From the NCBI GenBank assembly GCA_905182985.1, contig CAJJDN010000131.1:274480-338479 (forward strand): DNA of 64,000 bases, in the 5' to 3' direction. Numbering within the stretch: the stretch's first letter is position 1; every line of letters starts with the position of its first letter. This DNA comes from Paramecium sonneborni. Taxonomy: Eukaryota > Ciliophora > Oligohymenophorea > Peniculida > Parameciidae. Below the pieces are notes generated by a model. The model had not been told where the DNA came from. It saw only the letters and a program-made list of their open reading frames with translations, and ran no database searches. Positions 22,978-35,505 of the stretch are shown piece after piece. Position numbers and translations under genes: made by a program.

Positions 22978-25430
22978 ATAACTTATAAATTTTTTTTTCT
23001 CTATAATTTGATTTTGCTTTATATCAAAATTATTTTTCATTAATCTGTGAAATACTTATCAAAATACCAAGCATCTGTCAAAAGTAACTCAATATTCTAA
23101 TTCCTTCAGATATACTTGGATTAGATTGTAGCTCAACCATTATCCTATAAAATTATACATAAGATAATTCCAATATAGTTATTAAATTAAATTTGAATAC
23201 ATAAATGCAAAAACTTAAATATAAATAAATTCTTAATTAAAAGCAGTAGAAATTAATTTATAAACCATTTTATAGCTAATCAACATAAATCAAGAATAAG
23301 AATTGGTATTCTAAGCGGTTATGTAACAGTTTTCACAATTCCAATTAATTAAATTGGCTATTGTTTTTGACTGTATATTTGATACATTAAATCAGAGCTA
23401 TTGATTAATTAATTAAATCCTAATTAATATAATAATATTTATTCAAAGTTGATAAAAAATAGTGATTTCTTAAATTCAAATTTAATTCTTATGTCGTTTG
23501 GAAAAGTAACAAGATTTATTTGATTGTAGTTGAATTAAATTATAGTATTCGAAATTGAATTTGAAAAAGTAATAGGGTATGATATCCTATCTATCTTATT
23601 TTCTTAAATTAAACGAAGATGTAATATGAACTCTTAAAAACTAATTTCATTATAATCCTAGTATTTAAATTATGCTTATAGATATCCGAATCTTTAAAAA
23701 TGATAAAGTACAACCTAAATTATGACGATAATGTATAATGTTCTAAAAAAATGATCATAATTCTAATAGAAACAATAGTATAAAATTAATAAAATTGGAT
23801 CAATTATAATCATTAATCTTGGAATTTTTCAAAGAATTTATAAATATAAGTTGAATTTTCTGAAGTTATCATCAATAATGAATTTTCTGAAGTTATCATC
23901 AATAATGAATTTATTTTCTATTAAATTTATATTAATAATTTTATTTCTTCCATAAATCTTTCTCCAAAAACATAACAGAACGAAAAACAAATAATAAATT
24001 TATTTTTACTTTGAACTCTAATGGTTTATAATCAAATCTAAATATATAAGATTGAATAAATTGTAAGAATATATAAAAAAATTTTAAAAATAATTATGTA
24101 ACCCATATATGATAAATTTTAAATAATATCCTCTCTTTTCTTGTTATATTTATGGGTTTAAAATAATACTATTGATTAATACACGATATTATTGTATATA
24201 TAAGATATAGTGAACTTATGGATGATATTGAATCTAATATAAACATAAGGAGCTGTAAAAATTGTTAAATCAATTAAAGAAAAGCAAATAAAAAAGAATG
24301 GATTACACTGTGATTTATCCTGGAGAATTAAATCTTACTTATAGCTTTTTTAAGAATCATATAATTTAATAATGAAAATAAATGATGACAAGTTATCATA
24401 TTATGTATCAAATAAATGTGTTTATTAAATCATAGGATCAAAAGATATTAGGCAAATTATAAAATTCTGAAGAAAGTTATCAACGCGTATAATTATAAAT
24501 AAACTTTAGTTCTATTGAAAAATTATCAGGTAAATAAATCAATTACTTTAAGATATTTATATTATTAAATTCAATTGAGTTTAAATGATAATAAATTACA
24601 TGAAAGTTATTTGTTGAATAAAATTAAAAAAAGTTATTAACGTTAAGAATTTTATTGATGGAAAATTTTAATTTAGCAATATTTAAAAAAATATTATTAA
24701 GAACAAGTTAAATCTTCTTTTTTTCAAACATAATTTTATTTTTTGATTATATATATAATTGAATTCTTTTATTTATTTATTGGAAAACACTCAATTAATG
24801 AGATACTTTTTTTTATTATCAATTTAATTCAATTTATTCTTTCAAATAATATTTGATATATATGATTAGATTACTGAGAGGAAGGAACTGTTTAATGATA
24901 AGCTCATAAATAAAACCATCATTTATTTTAAGAATAAGCATAAACCAATTATTGTATTAATAATCTGTGATTTTAATGTGGATATCGAGTCGATTATTCA
25001 GATAGATAAGATAATTTAAGTCAGTAAATAAAACATTAATAATAACTGCAGATTTTAATATGTTATTTATGCTAATTTAATAAGATTAGATGCATTAAAA
25101 TTTCATGAGTTGCAATTACTAAATTTACAAAAATGTTCTTTAACTCAATAATTATATTACTTGAAAAAAACTGTATCCATCTTTATATAGTAGTGAGATC
25201 ATTTAATTAAAGAACTAAAGTATCAGAAACAATAAATAAATGATTTTTAAATATATAAAGCTATTAATTAGCATAATGGTAAGGATAGCAATTTATAAAT
25301 TTTGTGATATTCATTTTTACCTAATATAAATACTTTCATTTCTTAATTTAAATTTAATTAGAAATATTAATAGAATTAATGGAATAAAAATCTTTGAATT
25401 TGAAAAAGCATATCAGATAAACATAGAGTA
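22978..25430. other. Long non-genic region with faint cysteine-rich remnants
   Basis: About 2.45 kb without a supportable gene. A short frame near 24240-24330 contains SCKNCQINQRKANKKEW. Another near 24940-25100 reads NYCINN, a TGA, then FQCGYRVDYSDRQDN. Both recall spacing in the neighbouring cysteine-rich repeats, but they are interrupted and too short to define. A 27-bp tandem repeat is annotated separately. Confidence 0.35.
23853..23906. repeat. Perfect 27-bp tandem repeat, two copies
   Basis: Two head-to-tail copies of one 27-bp unit occupy 23853-23879 and 23880-23906; the unit starts gaattttctgaagttatcat. The sequence around it shows no gene, so the 27-nt length need not reflect codons. 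It could be a local replication-slippage duplication. Confidence 0.85.
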
Positions 25431-25689
25431 TATTATGAATATTTTAAAAATAGAAAATTGGATAATAACTGTAACTGTATTGTTTTTATTGTTTTAAAGG
25501 TCATAAACTTCAATTCTTGTTTATGAAAATTTTTTTGGAGATCTGACAAACATGAAGTTTGGTATTAATTCAATAATATTTAGATTGGGAGATCTTTCAA
25601 AATGATTAGCATAGCTATGGGTTAACTTAATGTGGGACTTAAAATATTTTTTAAATATAGTAATGCTCTGTTTATAAATATAATACAGT

Positions 25690-27151
25690 GATTGCTAAAT
25701 CATTTCAACTGGGATGTCATAATCATATAAAAATCTAATTCTTATTTTGGAGGTATTATCATATATAATAATAGATTTTATTTTGACAATAAGGATTTTA
25801 TTGTAGAAGTTGACAACGAAATAGTTCATTCAAAAATATATAGCAATTCTCCAACTCAATTATGTTCTAGCAGTGTCAATAATAGCGACATTATTTAAAT
25901 CTCAATTACTGTTTACCATGTCAATCCTAAAGCAGTAATTTAAATGAAATCAGATTGGGGAGGCTGGGGAATATCTAATTTTCAGTTATTTATTGATGAG
26001 ACTCTTTATGAAGGATGTTTTTCTTAAACATAAAAATTTATATGATCTTATGCAGAGAATTCGTAATATTTTAAGAAATCCTGGATATTTTATAATTCTA
26101 ATCGTTTTTAAAATATATATATAGATCCTAATTTATATTTCATTATAAACGTTAATTATCCATAAAATCTTTATATTTACTTTGAATCATCAGATTTTGT
26201 ATAATTACACCCCTCTTAATTTAATCAAACTTTGGAAATATCTTAGGATAATTTATTCCACAAATTTATGTTTAAAGTATTGGAAAATTTTAATCATACC
26301 AAGTTAATGCAGATTTATTAACCAATTTATATTGCTAATTTGCTTAAATTATGCTAGCAATATTTACTTATATTTTTGCACATTACTTTATTAAATTAAT
26401 ATATAAATATTGTTTCACATTCAAATTTTTATATTACATCAAGAAATCCAAATCAAATCTTTTAAAAAAAATTTTTATAAAGATCTACTATTAAATTTAA
26501 TAAGTATTGGAATTTCACAAAATTAAGACAATCTAAGTTATAAGCTAATTTTTTTAAGCAAACAGTTGCTTTAAAGTATTTTTATTTTTGTACTCCTCTT
26601 AATAATATGGTTTTCGTCAAAATATATCTATAATTCTCAGTTTCATATTTTTACTTATAATTGTCATTATTATGATTAATACCTTTAGAGGATAATTTAA
26701 AAAAATTAAAATTGACTAATTAAAAAATTCATAACTTGAAACACTTATTTTATTTAAAAAGATTATGTTTCTTTTTATTTTAATTGCTATTTAAGCCTAA
26801 CCTATTGTGTAATGTATCTTACTGTCATTTATCTTGTGCATTTATGTTGGTTTTCTTCTTGCTAATTACAAATTAGATTTTGATTTACTATTGAAAATAT
26901 TGCTTGAAATCCCTGTAATCTTATTTATATTAATTAATTTATTCTTTTGTGATGACTTTGAGATATTTATTACTCCATCAAAATAAATCATATTAGGTTT
27001 TTTTCAGATTTGTTTATTAATGTTAAGTTTATTTGCACCTATTATCAAATTCACTCTAAAATTTTATCAAAATTTCAGTATATATAGAAAACTAAGAGAA
27101 AAGAAATAAATTACAAAAACTGCCAAAATCTTTGAAATTTTGAAATGGTGA
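25690..27151 (+). pseudogene. Cysteine-rich family relative lacking the Cys-repeat array
   Basis: One frame reads an ectodomain module (NSYFGGIIIYNNRFYFDNKD ... KSDWGGWGISNFQLFIDETL YEGC), equivalent to the AGWGMVSIEF module of the 16189-22053 protein. After an in-frame TGA near 26045 it goes straight to FIINVNYPQNLYIYFESSDF. That matches the juxtamembrane FINVDYPENLYIYYKAQEL of the intact paralogue. A 26-nt intron (26663-26688) then joins membrane helices (FLFILIAIQAQPIVQCILLS; PVILFILINLFFCDD; IILGFFQICLLMLSLFAPII) ending at TGA 27149-27151. The hundreds of residues of Cys repeats that should lie between are missing. A 39-nt segment containing the TGA has GT/AG ends, but it exceeds the usual intron size. 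No signal peptide was found. It is best read as an internally deleted pseudogene. Confidence 0.55.
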
Positions 27152-27544
27152 TTAATATAAAATATAATTATTTATATTTATCAATTAATTTTATCTAAAA
27201 CAAAGAAAATTTTCATTCCAAATTTTTTAGTAAATAGACTAAATAACTGAACTGTATTAAAAATTGATTTAAATACAAAGACATCAATATAAATTGGCAT
27301 TTAATAGGCAAAAAATCATGTGATTGTTTTGGAATCAAATATCATTAGGATAAAAAGATTTCATGAATTCTTCCAAATTATAATCTATATTATTATTAAT
27401 TCAAAATACACTAATTATTACTAAGTAATAATTAATGAGTTTTACTTTTATTATCAATAATTTCTTTCATTTATTTAGAAGTTATATAATTCTAGAATTT
27501 TATAATATTGTTTAATTGATTAAAAATGTTTAAACATCGGCCAT

Positions 27545-28400
27545 CATTAAATATATGTTAATGTTCAAATAAAAAGCATTTTCCAAACTCACATCTCTCA
27601 CAGTTAAGAGGAAAGAATATTTACATTAGTAACATCAATCATAAGGGATTATATTACAATCATCCTATTCTTCATTGTAAGTGATTTTATAATCTCCACA
27701 TTTCACATTTTGACATACAAGTTTTTGTTGACTCTTGATAATTCCATCAAATTTAACTATCTAAGCAAATTCCTAAAATGCATTTCTATTTTATCACTGA
27801 AAATTGGAATATCTTTTTCAAAATTTTTTTATTCAAATTTATAACCAGATTGGCAATATTATCCAACTACCATAAGATTCTAAATCCAAAAAATGTAAGT
27901 TATTCTAATTTTAATAAATAAACTTCATAATCAATTCTTTATTTGAAGATATTTATCTGTTCAAATTTCTCTCAATATCCTATATTTTTTTGCATTCATT
28001 TAATCGATTGTATTCACACAATCTTTTGCTTCTGTTTTTCTGTATGATGGACAGTTTATTGGACATTAACCTTTATGGAGATATTTACCAGAATTACACA
28101 ATACACAACTTTGTGTATTTGTTCATTTTTAACATTCATTTTAACAAGTCTATTATATATCTAATGAATTAATAATATAATTCCTACTTATATTTTCTTA
28201 CAAGGTTTACACTCATTTGTAGAGGTAATAGATTATACATCAAAAAAAGTAAAAAACTAATCTCTTCTTTTACCTAAACAACTTTTACCAGTTTTATGGC
28301 ATCTATACAAAAAGAGTCAACCATTTCTAAATAAATAGGATTCATCTCCGAGATATTGATTGGCAATACTTTATATAATCATTTCCATTATTTAAATTAT
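27545..28400 (-). pseudogene. Decayed fragment of a cysteine-rich surface protein gene
   Basis: Reading the minus strand from about 28355, a frame gives DESYLFRNG, a TGA, then LFLYRCHKTGKSC and STNECKPCK. This is clearly related to EAYLFRNIQLFSYRCYKTCK and STNSCQSCK of the intact gene at 35506-39764. Further on it reads TQSCVLCNSGKYLHKGQCPI and NCPSYRKTEAKDCVNTIDQ, and finally KCGDYKITYNEEQDDCNIIP YD, a decayed CGDGI...CDDGN repeat. Stops and frame changes separate these pieces. It is therefore a pseudogene fragment most similar to the 35506-39764 paralogue. Confidence 0.7.
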
Positions 28401-29791
28401 TTTTAACTTATCAATTCAACTCTCTAAGATGAAAAAACTTAATTTATAAAGTAGAAATTTTATTAATTTCCAATTTTTCATAACTTCCCTTAATCAATTT
28501 AAAAAAATTATCTATTCTATTTAAAATTATGATCGATCTGATAACTTTTAGGTTAAGTAAGTTTCTCAAAATATTTTGAGTTCATTATCAAAATAATAAA
28601 ACAATGTTAAAATCTCAAAAACTTTATCTTTTAATTTGAACCCACCTATGAATTATAATCAAAGATAGGATATTATCATGTAAAATTTGGAAATATTTAA
28701 TTCTTTTAGCCAATTTCAACAAAATTGAAAATATATTTTTATGACAAATATTTCTTATATTTCATAAATAACATTCAAAATGATTTCAGAATTACTTAAT
28801 TCTAAAGTTTCTATTTAATGAGTATTTTAATCATAATTAATTACATAAAAGAATAAAGATTTTATATTATATACCATATCAATTTTTTTTTGTTTCCAGA
28901 TCCTTCATTTATATAATTCTCTTTATGTTTTAGTCATTCATAGAAAAAAATACAATTATAAGTATAATCGAGCTAAATTAAATATTATATAAGAAATTAC
29001 TTTTTAGAATGATATGGATTTTCAAAAAAGAATAAAAAAAAAAGTGCAAAGAGTTGGATAGATAACAAAAGGTGATTTATAGAAGGACATTAAGATTGAA
29101 TTTTTTTAGCTTAAATAGCTCATAAATTTGTTTAAATGAGTTATTTATTATAAGTAGGGATTTGATCAAAATAATTACTTTTGGCTTTCTTAATTTGAAT
29201 TTTATTTAAACAATTAATTTGTCTAAATATTAAATATACTAAAATTTAACTTTTAAAATAATCTTTATTTTAAGTGCATCATGAAAAAAAGAAAAAAATT
29301 AGTCTATTTGTAGAAATTACTTCTAAATTAATCAATTTAGTGAAATTTAATTTGAATATTGAAAAATAAATTATATATATTAATATTTACTATTGCAAAT
29401 TTTGCAAATTGAATAATGCATCTTTCCAAAAACTTTCTGTTAGTTATATACTTACAGTAATCTTACAAGTCTTTCAAATAATCATTTTTATTATTCTGAT
29501 TGAAAAAGTCTCTAAAATTATTAATTCTTTATTTAACTAAAATTCGCTGCAACAAGAAGGTTTCTTAAATCTACTGAAAATTTATGAATCACAACGGTTC
29601 TTTCCAATTTCGTATATATTATAATGACAATATTTAAAATCATTTAGACCTTTTCTACCACTTATCCTTCATTTCTTTTGTCAATATTTTTCTCCTTTTT
29701 AATTCAAACTGCTTATTAAAAGAATTTTTATAAATTTAATCACTAATAAATAACAAAAAATATATTTTTTTTTATGTATTTATGATACTAT
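28401..29791. other. Intergenic or decayed DNA, no gene supported
   Basis: About 1.4 kb. It may include the degraded 5' part of the pseudogene at 27545-28400, but no segment could be aligned by eye with the intact paralogue. Confidence 0.4.
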
Positions 29792-30826
29792 TCATGCTTA
29801 TGATTTATCCTTATATTATCTAAATTGAATAGATGAGGATTTATAATCCCAAGTAATAAGTAATTCTCCATTATCACTAATAGTACCAAAAGTGGAATTT
29901 TCACCAAAATCTATCGTTTATTCCAATCTACAGTCCCATTCTGTTAAAGAAGCAGAAAGATTGAAACTTATTAAATTCACATTATAACCATTTTTATGAA
30001 AGAGTAAATTTTTCGAAGGGACATATATGGAAGGAAAATAAATTGCACAAGATTCTGTTTATATTGGCAATAATTTTGATTTTAAATATTCTCCAGAGGT
30101 TTAGTTTTTTGTGTAAAATTAGAGATACTCTTTCAATTATTGTTAAATTGCAAAGATATTGTTGGTAATGAAGCTTAATCTCATTAGACTACCTTCTAAA
30201 TGTATCTTTTATTTAACCTGCCAAATTTCTTTTTTTGAACCTTCCATTATCAATATTTATTTATCATCATCACCACATGAGATTAATTTATTTCCCTCTT
30301 AATTTATTGATAATCCTTAGACACAACTATTATGATCAGATATAGTCTAAATATTAGACCAAGACAAATTAGATGATTCCATATTTGGTTCAGAACAAAG
30401 CCAAAATTTTAATGTATGATCTTCAGAGCCACTAATAAAAAAATCATCTGAAATTGGATTTACTACTATACATGTTATCCAACTTGAATGATCATTCAAT
30501 TTACATGTAGCCGTCCAATTATTTAATTTCAAAGTAGAAGATTAATTATTCAAAGGGCTCCATATAATGATTGTAGAATCTGTGGAACCTGAAATGAAAG
30601 AGTTCCTTTAGGATTTAAAGAAGTTGAGAGTAGTTACATAATTAGTATGGTAGCCTTTCAAAAATTAAATTTCTTTAAATGTTCCTGTGGCTTAGCTTTA
30701 ATCTTCTTATTATTGAGGAATCAGAATTTTATAAATTTTTATATCAAATTGTGAAGCTGATACCATTAAAGAATTATCGTAGTTAATAGAAATAGCGTAG
30801 CACCACTCTTATTATGGTAGAGTCAT
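29792..30826 (-). CDS. WD40-repeat protein, apparently missing its N-terminal region
   Basis: A single open frame of 345 codons from ATG 30826-30824 to TGA 29794-29792. It encodes WD repeats with typical GH...WD-like spacing. These include EWCYAISINYDNSLMVSASQ FDIKIYK; YVTTLNFFKSQRNSFISGST DSTIIIW; SSWITCIVVNPISDDFFISG SEDHTLKFW; and CVQGLSINQEGNKLISCGDD DKQILIM. The C-terminal blade has FGTISDNGELLITWDYKSSS. WD40 domains form a beta propeller used as a protein-binding platform. Ciliate proteins of this family usually carry a zinc-finger/coiled-coil segment before the propeller. Here the ATG opens directly in the first blade, and upstream sequence to 31693 is non-coding. The gene is therefore probably 5'-truncated, or expressed as a short form. 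Confidence 0.7.
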
Positions 30827-31693
30827 CTATGGAAGAAGTTCATATTCGAAAGATTACGGTGATAAACAAGCCTATTATTATTATTGGTTCATTATTTGAA
30901 TTATTAAAAAAAAATTCAATAATTTTCTGGCTTTATTTATATAGATTAGAAATTTTATTTATATAAATAATTTAAAATCAATAATTATTATTTTAAAACG
31001 TGACTTATATAATATTTGTATAGATATACAATTTGATAATAAATATTATAGTTGATATTTAATGAAATTGTTTTATGAGATCTTAAGTTTGATTATTGAA
31101 AAATCAATCAATCGATTATCAATTAAATAAATAAATTATATTTCCATGAATTTATTGATAAACTTAAAAATTTCTTAACATATTTAATAATTATATTAAA
31201 TTTTTTAAATTTATCCATTTGCAGAAAAACTAACCTAAGTCATATAATTATCATAGAGATCAATTTAGTAATTTATAAATTTTTAAAATTTCACTCAAAA
31301 AATTCAATTATTTTTTAATCTGTAATCAAAATTTAATCCAAAAAGAATTGTTATTGAAACTGAAGCTGCATCATATCCAAACGAATAAAAAATTAGTATC
31401 AAATACACTTTTTCATTACGATAATATTTTTATACATAATTGATATAATTAATTTAATTATTGATATCTATGCTACCTTTTATAAACTTCGATAACAGAC
31501 TTTAGCTGTAAAATATAAGAGATTCTTGGGAAAATAAAAAAAATAAGTACATTTATTCTTTATATAATTATCTTATAAATTGTAATGATAATCTTTGAGT
31601 TAATAAATCATTTATTCTAAAGATAATAGCAACAAATTCGTCCATCTTCCTTCCCATAATAAAAATTTGGTTATATAAAATCTAAGTAGCAGC
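30827..31693. other. Spacer between two same-strand propeller genes
   Basis: About 870 bp with no convincing coding frame. It sits where an N-terminal exon of the WD40 gene would be expected. Confidence 0.4.
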
Positions 31694-33581
31694 TCACACA
31701 TTATACTCCTTATTATTGTTTATCTTGCTCTATAATTTAATCGTCTTTCTTATAAAATACATTAATTTTCTAAATTTATAAAAATGCATTACATGATTAT
31801 CTTTCAATATATGAATTTCAGTTTTGTTCTTTTCATCATCAATGTAGTATGCGCAAGTTAAAATTCTTTCATTTGTAGAACATAATATAAAGGTTTGATT
31901 ACTGCTATAATTTAGTCTATAAATTTTATTCTCATAAATTCCTAAGCAAAATTTTTCATCAAAAATTATTGCTTAAATGTCTCTCGATAAATTATTAATT
32001 TCTATTTAATATAATTTCTGTATGATCTCTGTCTTTAAGTTGTAAACCGCAATTTTTCCATTGTTATAGCCAATGTATAAATTATCTTAAATCACTTTCA
32101 TGGATATTACATTTTATTCATATTCAAACCATTCCTTTTCCCATTATTCAATGATAAAATTTTAGTTTATTTAACATCCAATTAATTTATTGCTATCTTT
32201 AAGATAAATAACTGCGTTTGTAGAATAAATATTTATTTTAAAGCTGTTATAAAAAGTTAAGTGATTCTTTTCAATCACCTTATCATATTTGAATATTAAA
32301 TTTAGCTCTTTATTTAATAGCAGTAAACTTTAATTAGTATGAACTATGATTTAATTATTATTGATCCTTTGAAAATCCAAAATTATACCTGACATTTTTA
32401 GTTCTTTTTTTTGGTTTTAATTTAGATCAGTTTAAACCAACCTTGATTCACTTAAATATATCAAATTCTTTTTATCAATTACTACAATTTTAGTTATTGG
32501 AGTATTTGCGAACTTATTCTTATCTTATCCCACACAATTTTTATATTTTAAACCACATTTTTCTATTCTTTATTTTCCATTCTCTATTTAGCTATTATTA
32601 GTATTTATCATAGATTCATATTTATTTTATGAGGGTGAAACAAATTCAGAATTTTAATGTTAAAAATTGATAGCTGACATTGATTATTAACATACCTACT
32701 ATTTTATAAGGTTTTTATCAGGTTCGGTAAAATTATTTTAAATTTGAGAATTAACATCAAATGATGACAAGGATTGTTACTGTTGTTATTAAATAGTTTA
32801 CTATTATATAATTTAGCCATTCTTGTTCAAATATTGGTCAGCCTCATTTTCAAGAACTATCTATTTTTAATTATCTTCTTTTACTACTCCTAATTATTAT
32901 TATTCTATGGTGTTGTTTTTTTTTTATGATTCCTTATTCTACTTTATTTAAGATTTAAATTATTAGTCTTCAATTTAATTTGATCTGAGAATCTTGTTAG
33001 AATTTTAAAAAACAACTTTAGGATATTTTTATGATTGAGACTACTATTATTATTCTTATTCTTACTGTTATTCTTATTCTATATATTAATCCAAAAAATC
33101 TTGTATCTATTTTATTGAATTGTCAATCTAAGCAACATATTTTAGCATTGGTTTTTCTTTTTTATTTTCTTGTAAGGACATATCAAAATTAATTTCATTA
33201 AACAAAGTTGTTTACTTAATGAATTATAAATCTTTTGGTTCTTGAAAATAACTGAATTTTTCAACCTTTTGTTTAATTTTTAATTATTTTTTTCCTATAG
33301 TAATAGTATGTCTAACAATTATTATTTATAAAATACTTTTTTGCTTCTTCATACACTTTTAACAATTTTTTCATTGTTTCTTCCAGATAAAGAAGACCAT
33401 CATCTCCTTTCACCTTTTCTTTCATAACTTTCTTCATAACTTAATTAAATTTTTCTAAAGAAACAATTAAATCATTTTCAATGCATTATTCTTGATGAAG
33501 ATTAAATTTTAAACAATTCTTACAAAGTTATGAATCTTCTCCTGAACAATTAGGATTGATGCAAATATATAAGATTTCCAT
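31694..33581 (-). CDS. Zinc-finger, Gln-rich, beta-propeller-like protein, 620 aa
   Basis: One 25-nt intron restores the frame near residue 90 and leaves 621 codons with TGA. The N-terminus MEILYICINPNCSGEDSQLC KNCLKFNLHQEQC has paired Cys and His residues suggesting a small B-box-like zinc site. It is followed by a helix (VMKKVMKEKVKGDDGLLYLE). Residues ~150-320 are highly Gln-rich, using TAA, TAG and CAA interchangeably. This includes the alternating Glu/Gln run near 33040-33085. The C-terminal ~280 residues contain repeated beta strands of WD40-like character: MKVIQDNLYIGYNNGKIAVY, IQAIIFDEKFCLGIYENKIY and RILTCAYYIDDEKNKTEIHI. No catalytic motif is seen. A scaffold role is likely, with unknown partner. 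Confidence 0.75.
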
Positions 33582-35505
33582 GTTGTGATATTAACATTCA
33601 TTAAATGAACTCATTTAAATAAATATTAAAGAATAAAAGAGAACGTATTATTTATGAATTACAATTTTTCACAGGATTTTTCCATTTATAAAATAAAATT
33701 GAAGGGAATGCTTTAAATCAATTCATAAAAGTTCAAAAAAAAATGATAAGAATCAAATAATTATAGGGACTGTATATAAAACTTTTGTATAATATAAAAC
33801 TAGATCCTACAGAAAAAATTTTCTCTTTTCTTTAAGGATAAAATAATTTGTCAAATTATACTTCATTATAGGTTATTTCTATGAAACTAATTATTCATTT
33901 TTAAAATTAGAAAATAATGGATGTTGAGGCACATTAAAAAATAAATGATATTATAAATTGGTTTGAATAATAAGAGTTTATTAAGATTATATTCTAATAC
34001 AATTTTTAATAAATTTATAATTTTTGAATTTTAATATTGAAAGGTTTAAACAATGTTGAAAACTCAATCTCTGTTGGTAGAGTTTTTTGGAATTGAATTA
34101 TTTTTATTTGTGAATTAGAATAATACATTAGAAGAGAAATAGAAGAATTATTTATAAAGAATTATCTTACAGTTAATTGAAATACTTGAAAGCATACTGT
34201 TCACTTAAAATCAAGACTATTTTATTTAAAAGAAATAATCACAAAGGATCTATGATTTTTTCACTTAATAATATAATTTAAAATACTTATCAAATTTAAT
34301 TTGAATTTTTTAAATAAGATGCAATTTTAGAAACTTAATTGATATCTGTAGTTTTTTTTTAGAATTGATGATGTTGATAACAATTATGTGTAGGAGGAGA
34401 AGAATTTAATATTAGACTGGAGTATTACTAGTATGAGGGTACTGGTTTTATAAGACATTCAATTTTTTTATTCTTATTTGGTACCATATTGGAGATGTAT
34501 CTAATAACTCCACCTTCAATTATTTTTATGGGATCAGAATTTTATAGAAGTTGATAATTTTTTTATATAGAGACATATTGTTATATTTCTCTAATATTAA
34601 AACACTTATATTTATATCTAAAATTTTTGATTGTAAATAAATGCCAGAAAAAAAATTGTCTGTAAGATGAGTTTGTTTGAATTAATCAACAATTATGGAA
34701 TTAAATATTTAGAATTGAAGATGATACTTTTACGGTTATTATTCAATAAATATTCTTCTTTTTGATGATTAGAAACCTTTATTGTATAACTGAAACCACT
34801 TCATTTTAAATTTTATAATTTAAGAAAAAACAAAAAAATATTTAAATTTTAATATTGGTTTAATGATGAATGTTATATTTTATTCATTATAAATCATAAA
34901 ATTTTTTACACTTAAAATTTTCTATTTTTTTTAAATCAAATACTCTATTCAATTCAACTATGTATATTGAAATAATAGTTTTAATTTAAATTAAATATTA
35001 TTCTTTTATGTCTAGGATTTATCAAAATAACTTGAAAAATTAAATAAACCAGGTACTACTATTTTCTTACTTACCACAAAAGTTCTTAATTACAAATCAA
35101 ATATTCTAAAGTTAATGATAACGTATATCTGTTTAATTTCAGGATAAAATCTTGATCACTTGAGAATTCTTATATTTAAAAGATTATTAATAAAAATATA
35201 AAATTAGTAGTTAGAATGGACAATTAAATGAAAAGATTTTTTAATAAATTTAGTTATTAAAGACTTATTCTATATGTAAATTAAATAATGGACGAGAAAT
35301 AGAAAATTTTTCATATTTAAGCACTTTAATTGTATGAAATTTCAAATTTTCTATCTAGCATAATAATTGATCCAAATTAAGAAGTTTAAGTTATTATATT
35401 TATTGATTCAAACCATAAAAAAATTTAATTTTATATTTTTAATTAATTTTATTACAATTATATATAAAAGAGGAAAATATTAATCGTTAGAAATAAAAAT
35501 TACTT
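33582..35505. other. Long intergenic region, possible remnant only
   Basis: About 1.9 kb. A 50-60 codon plus-strand stretch at about 34391-34548 (GGEEFNIRLEYYQYEGTGF...) is open and protein-like but isolated. Nothing else is supportable. Confidence 0.35.

Noticed and set aside
25255..25320. tRNA-like string (tagcataatggtaagga)
   Set aside because: No acceptor pairing, anticodon stem or T-loop could be placed; it is probably chance.
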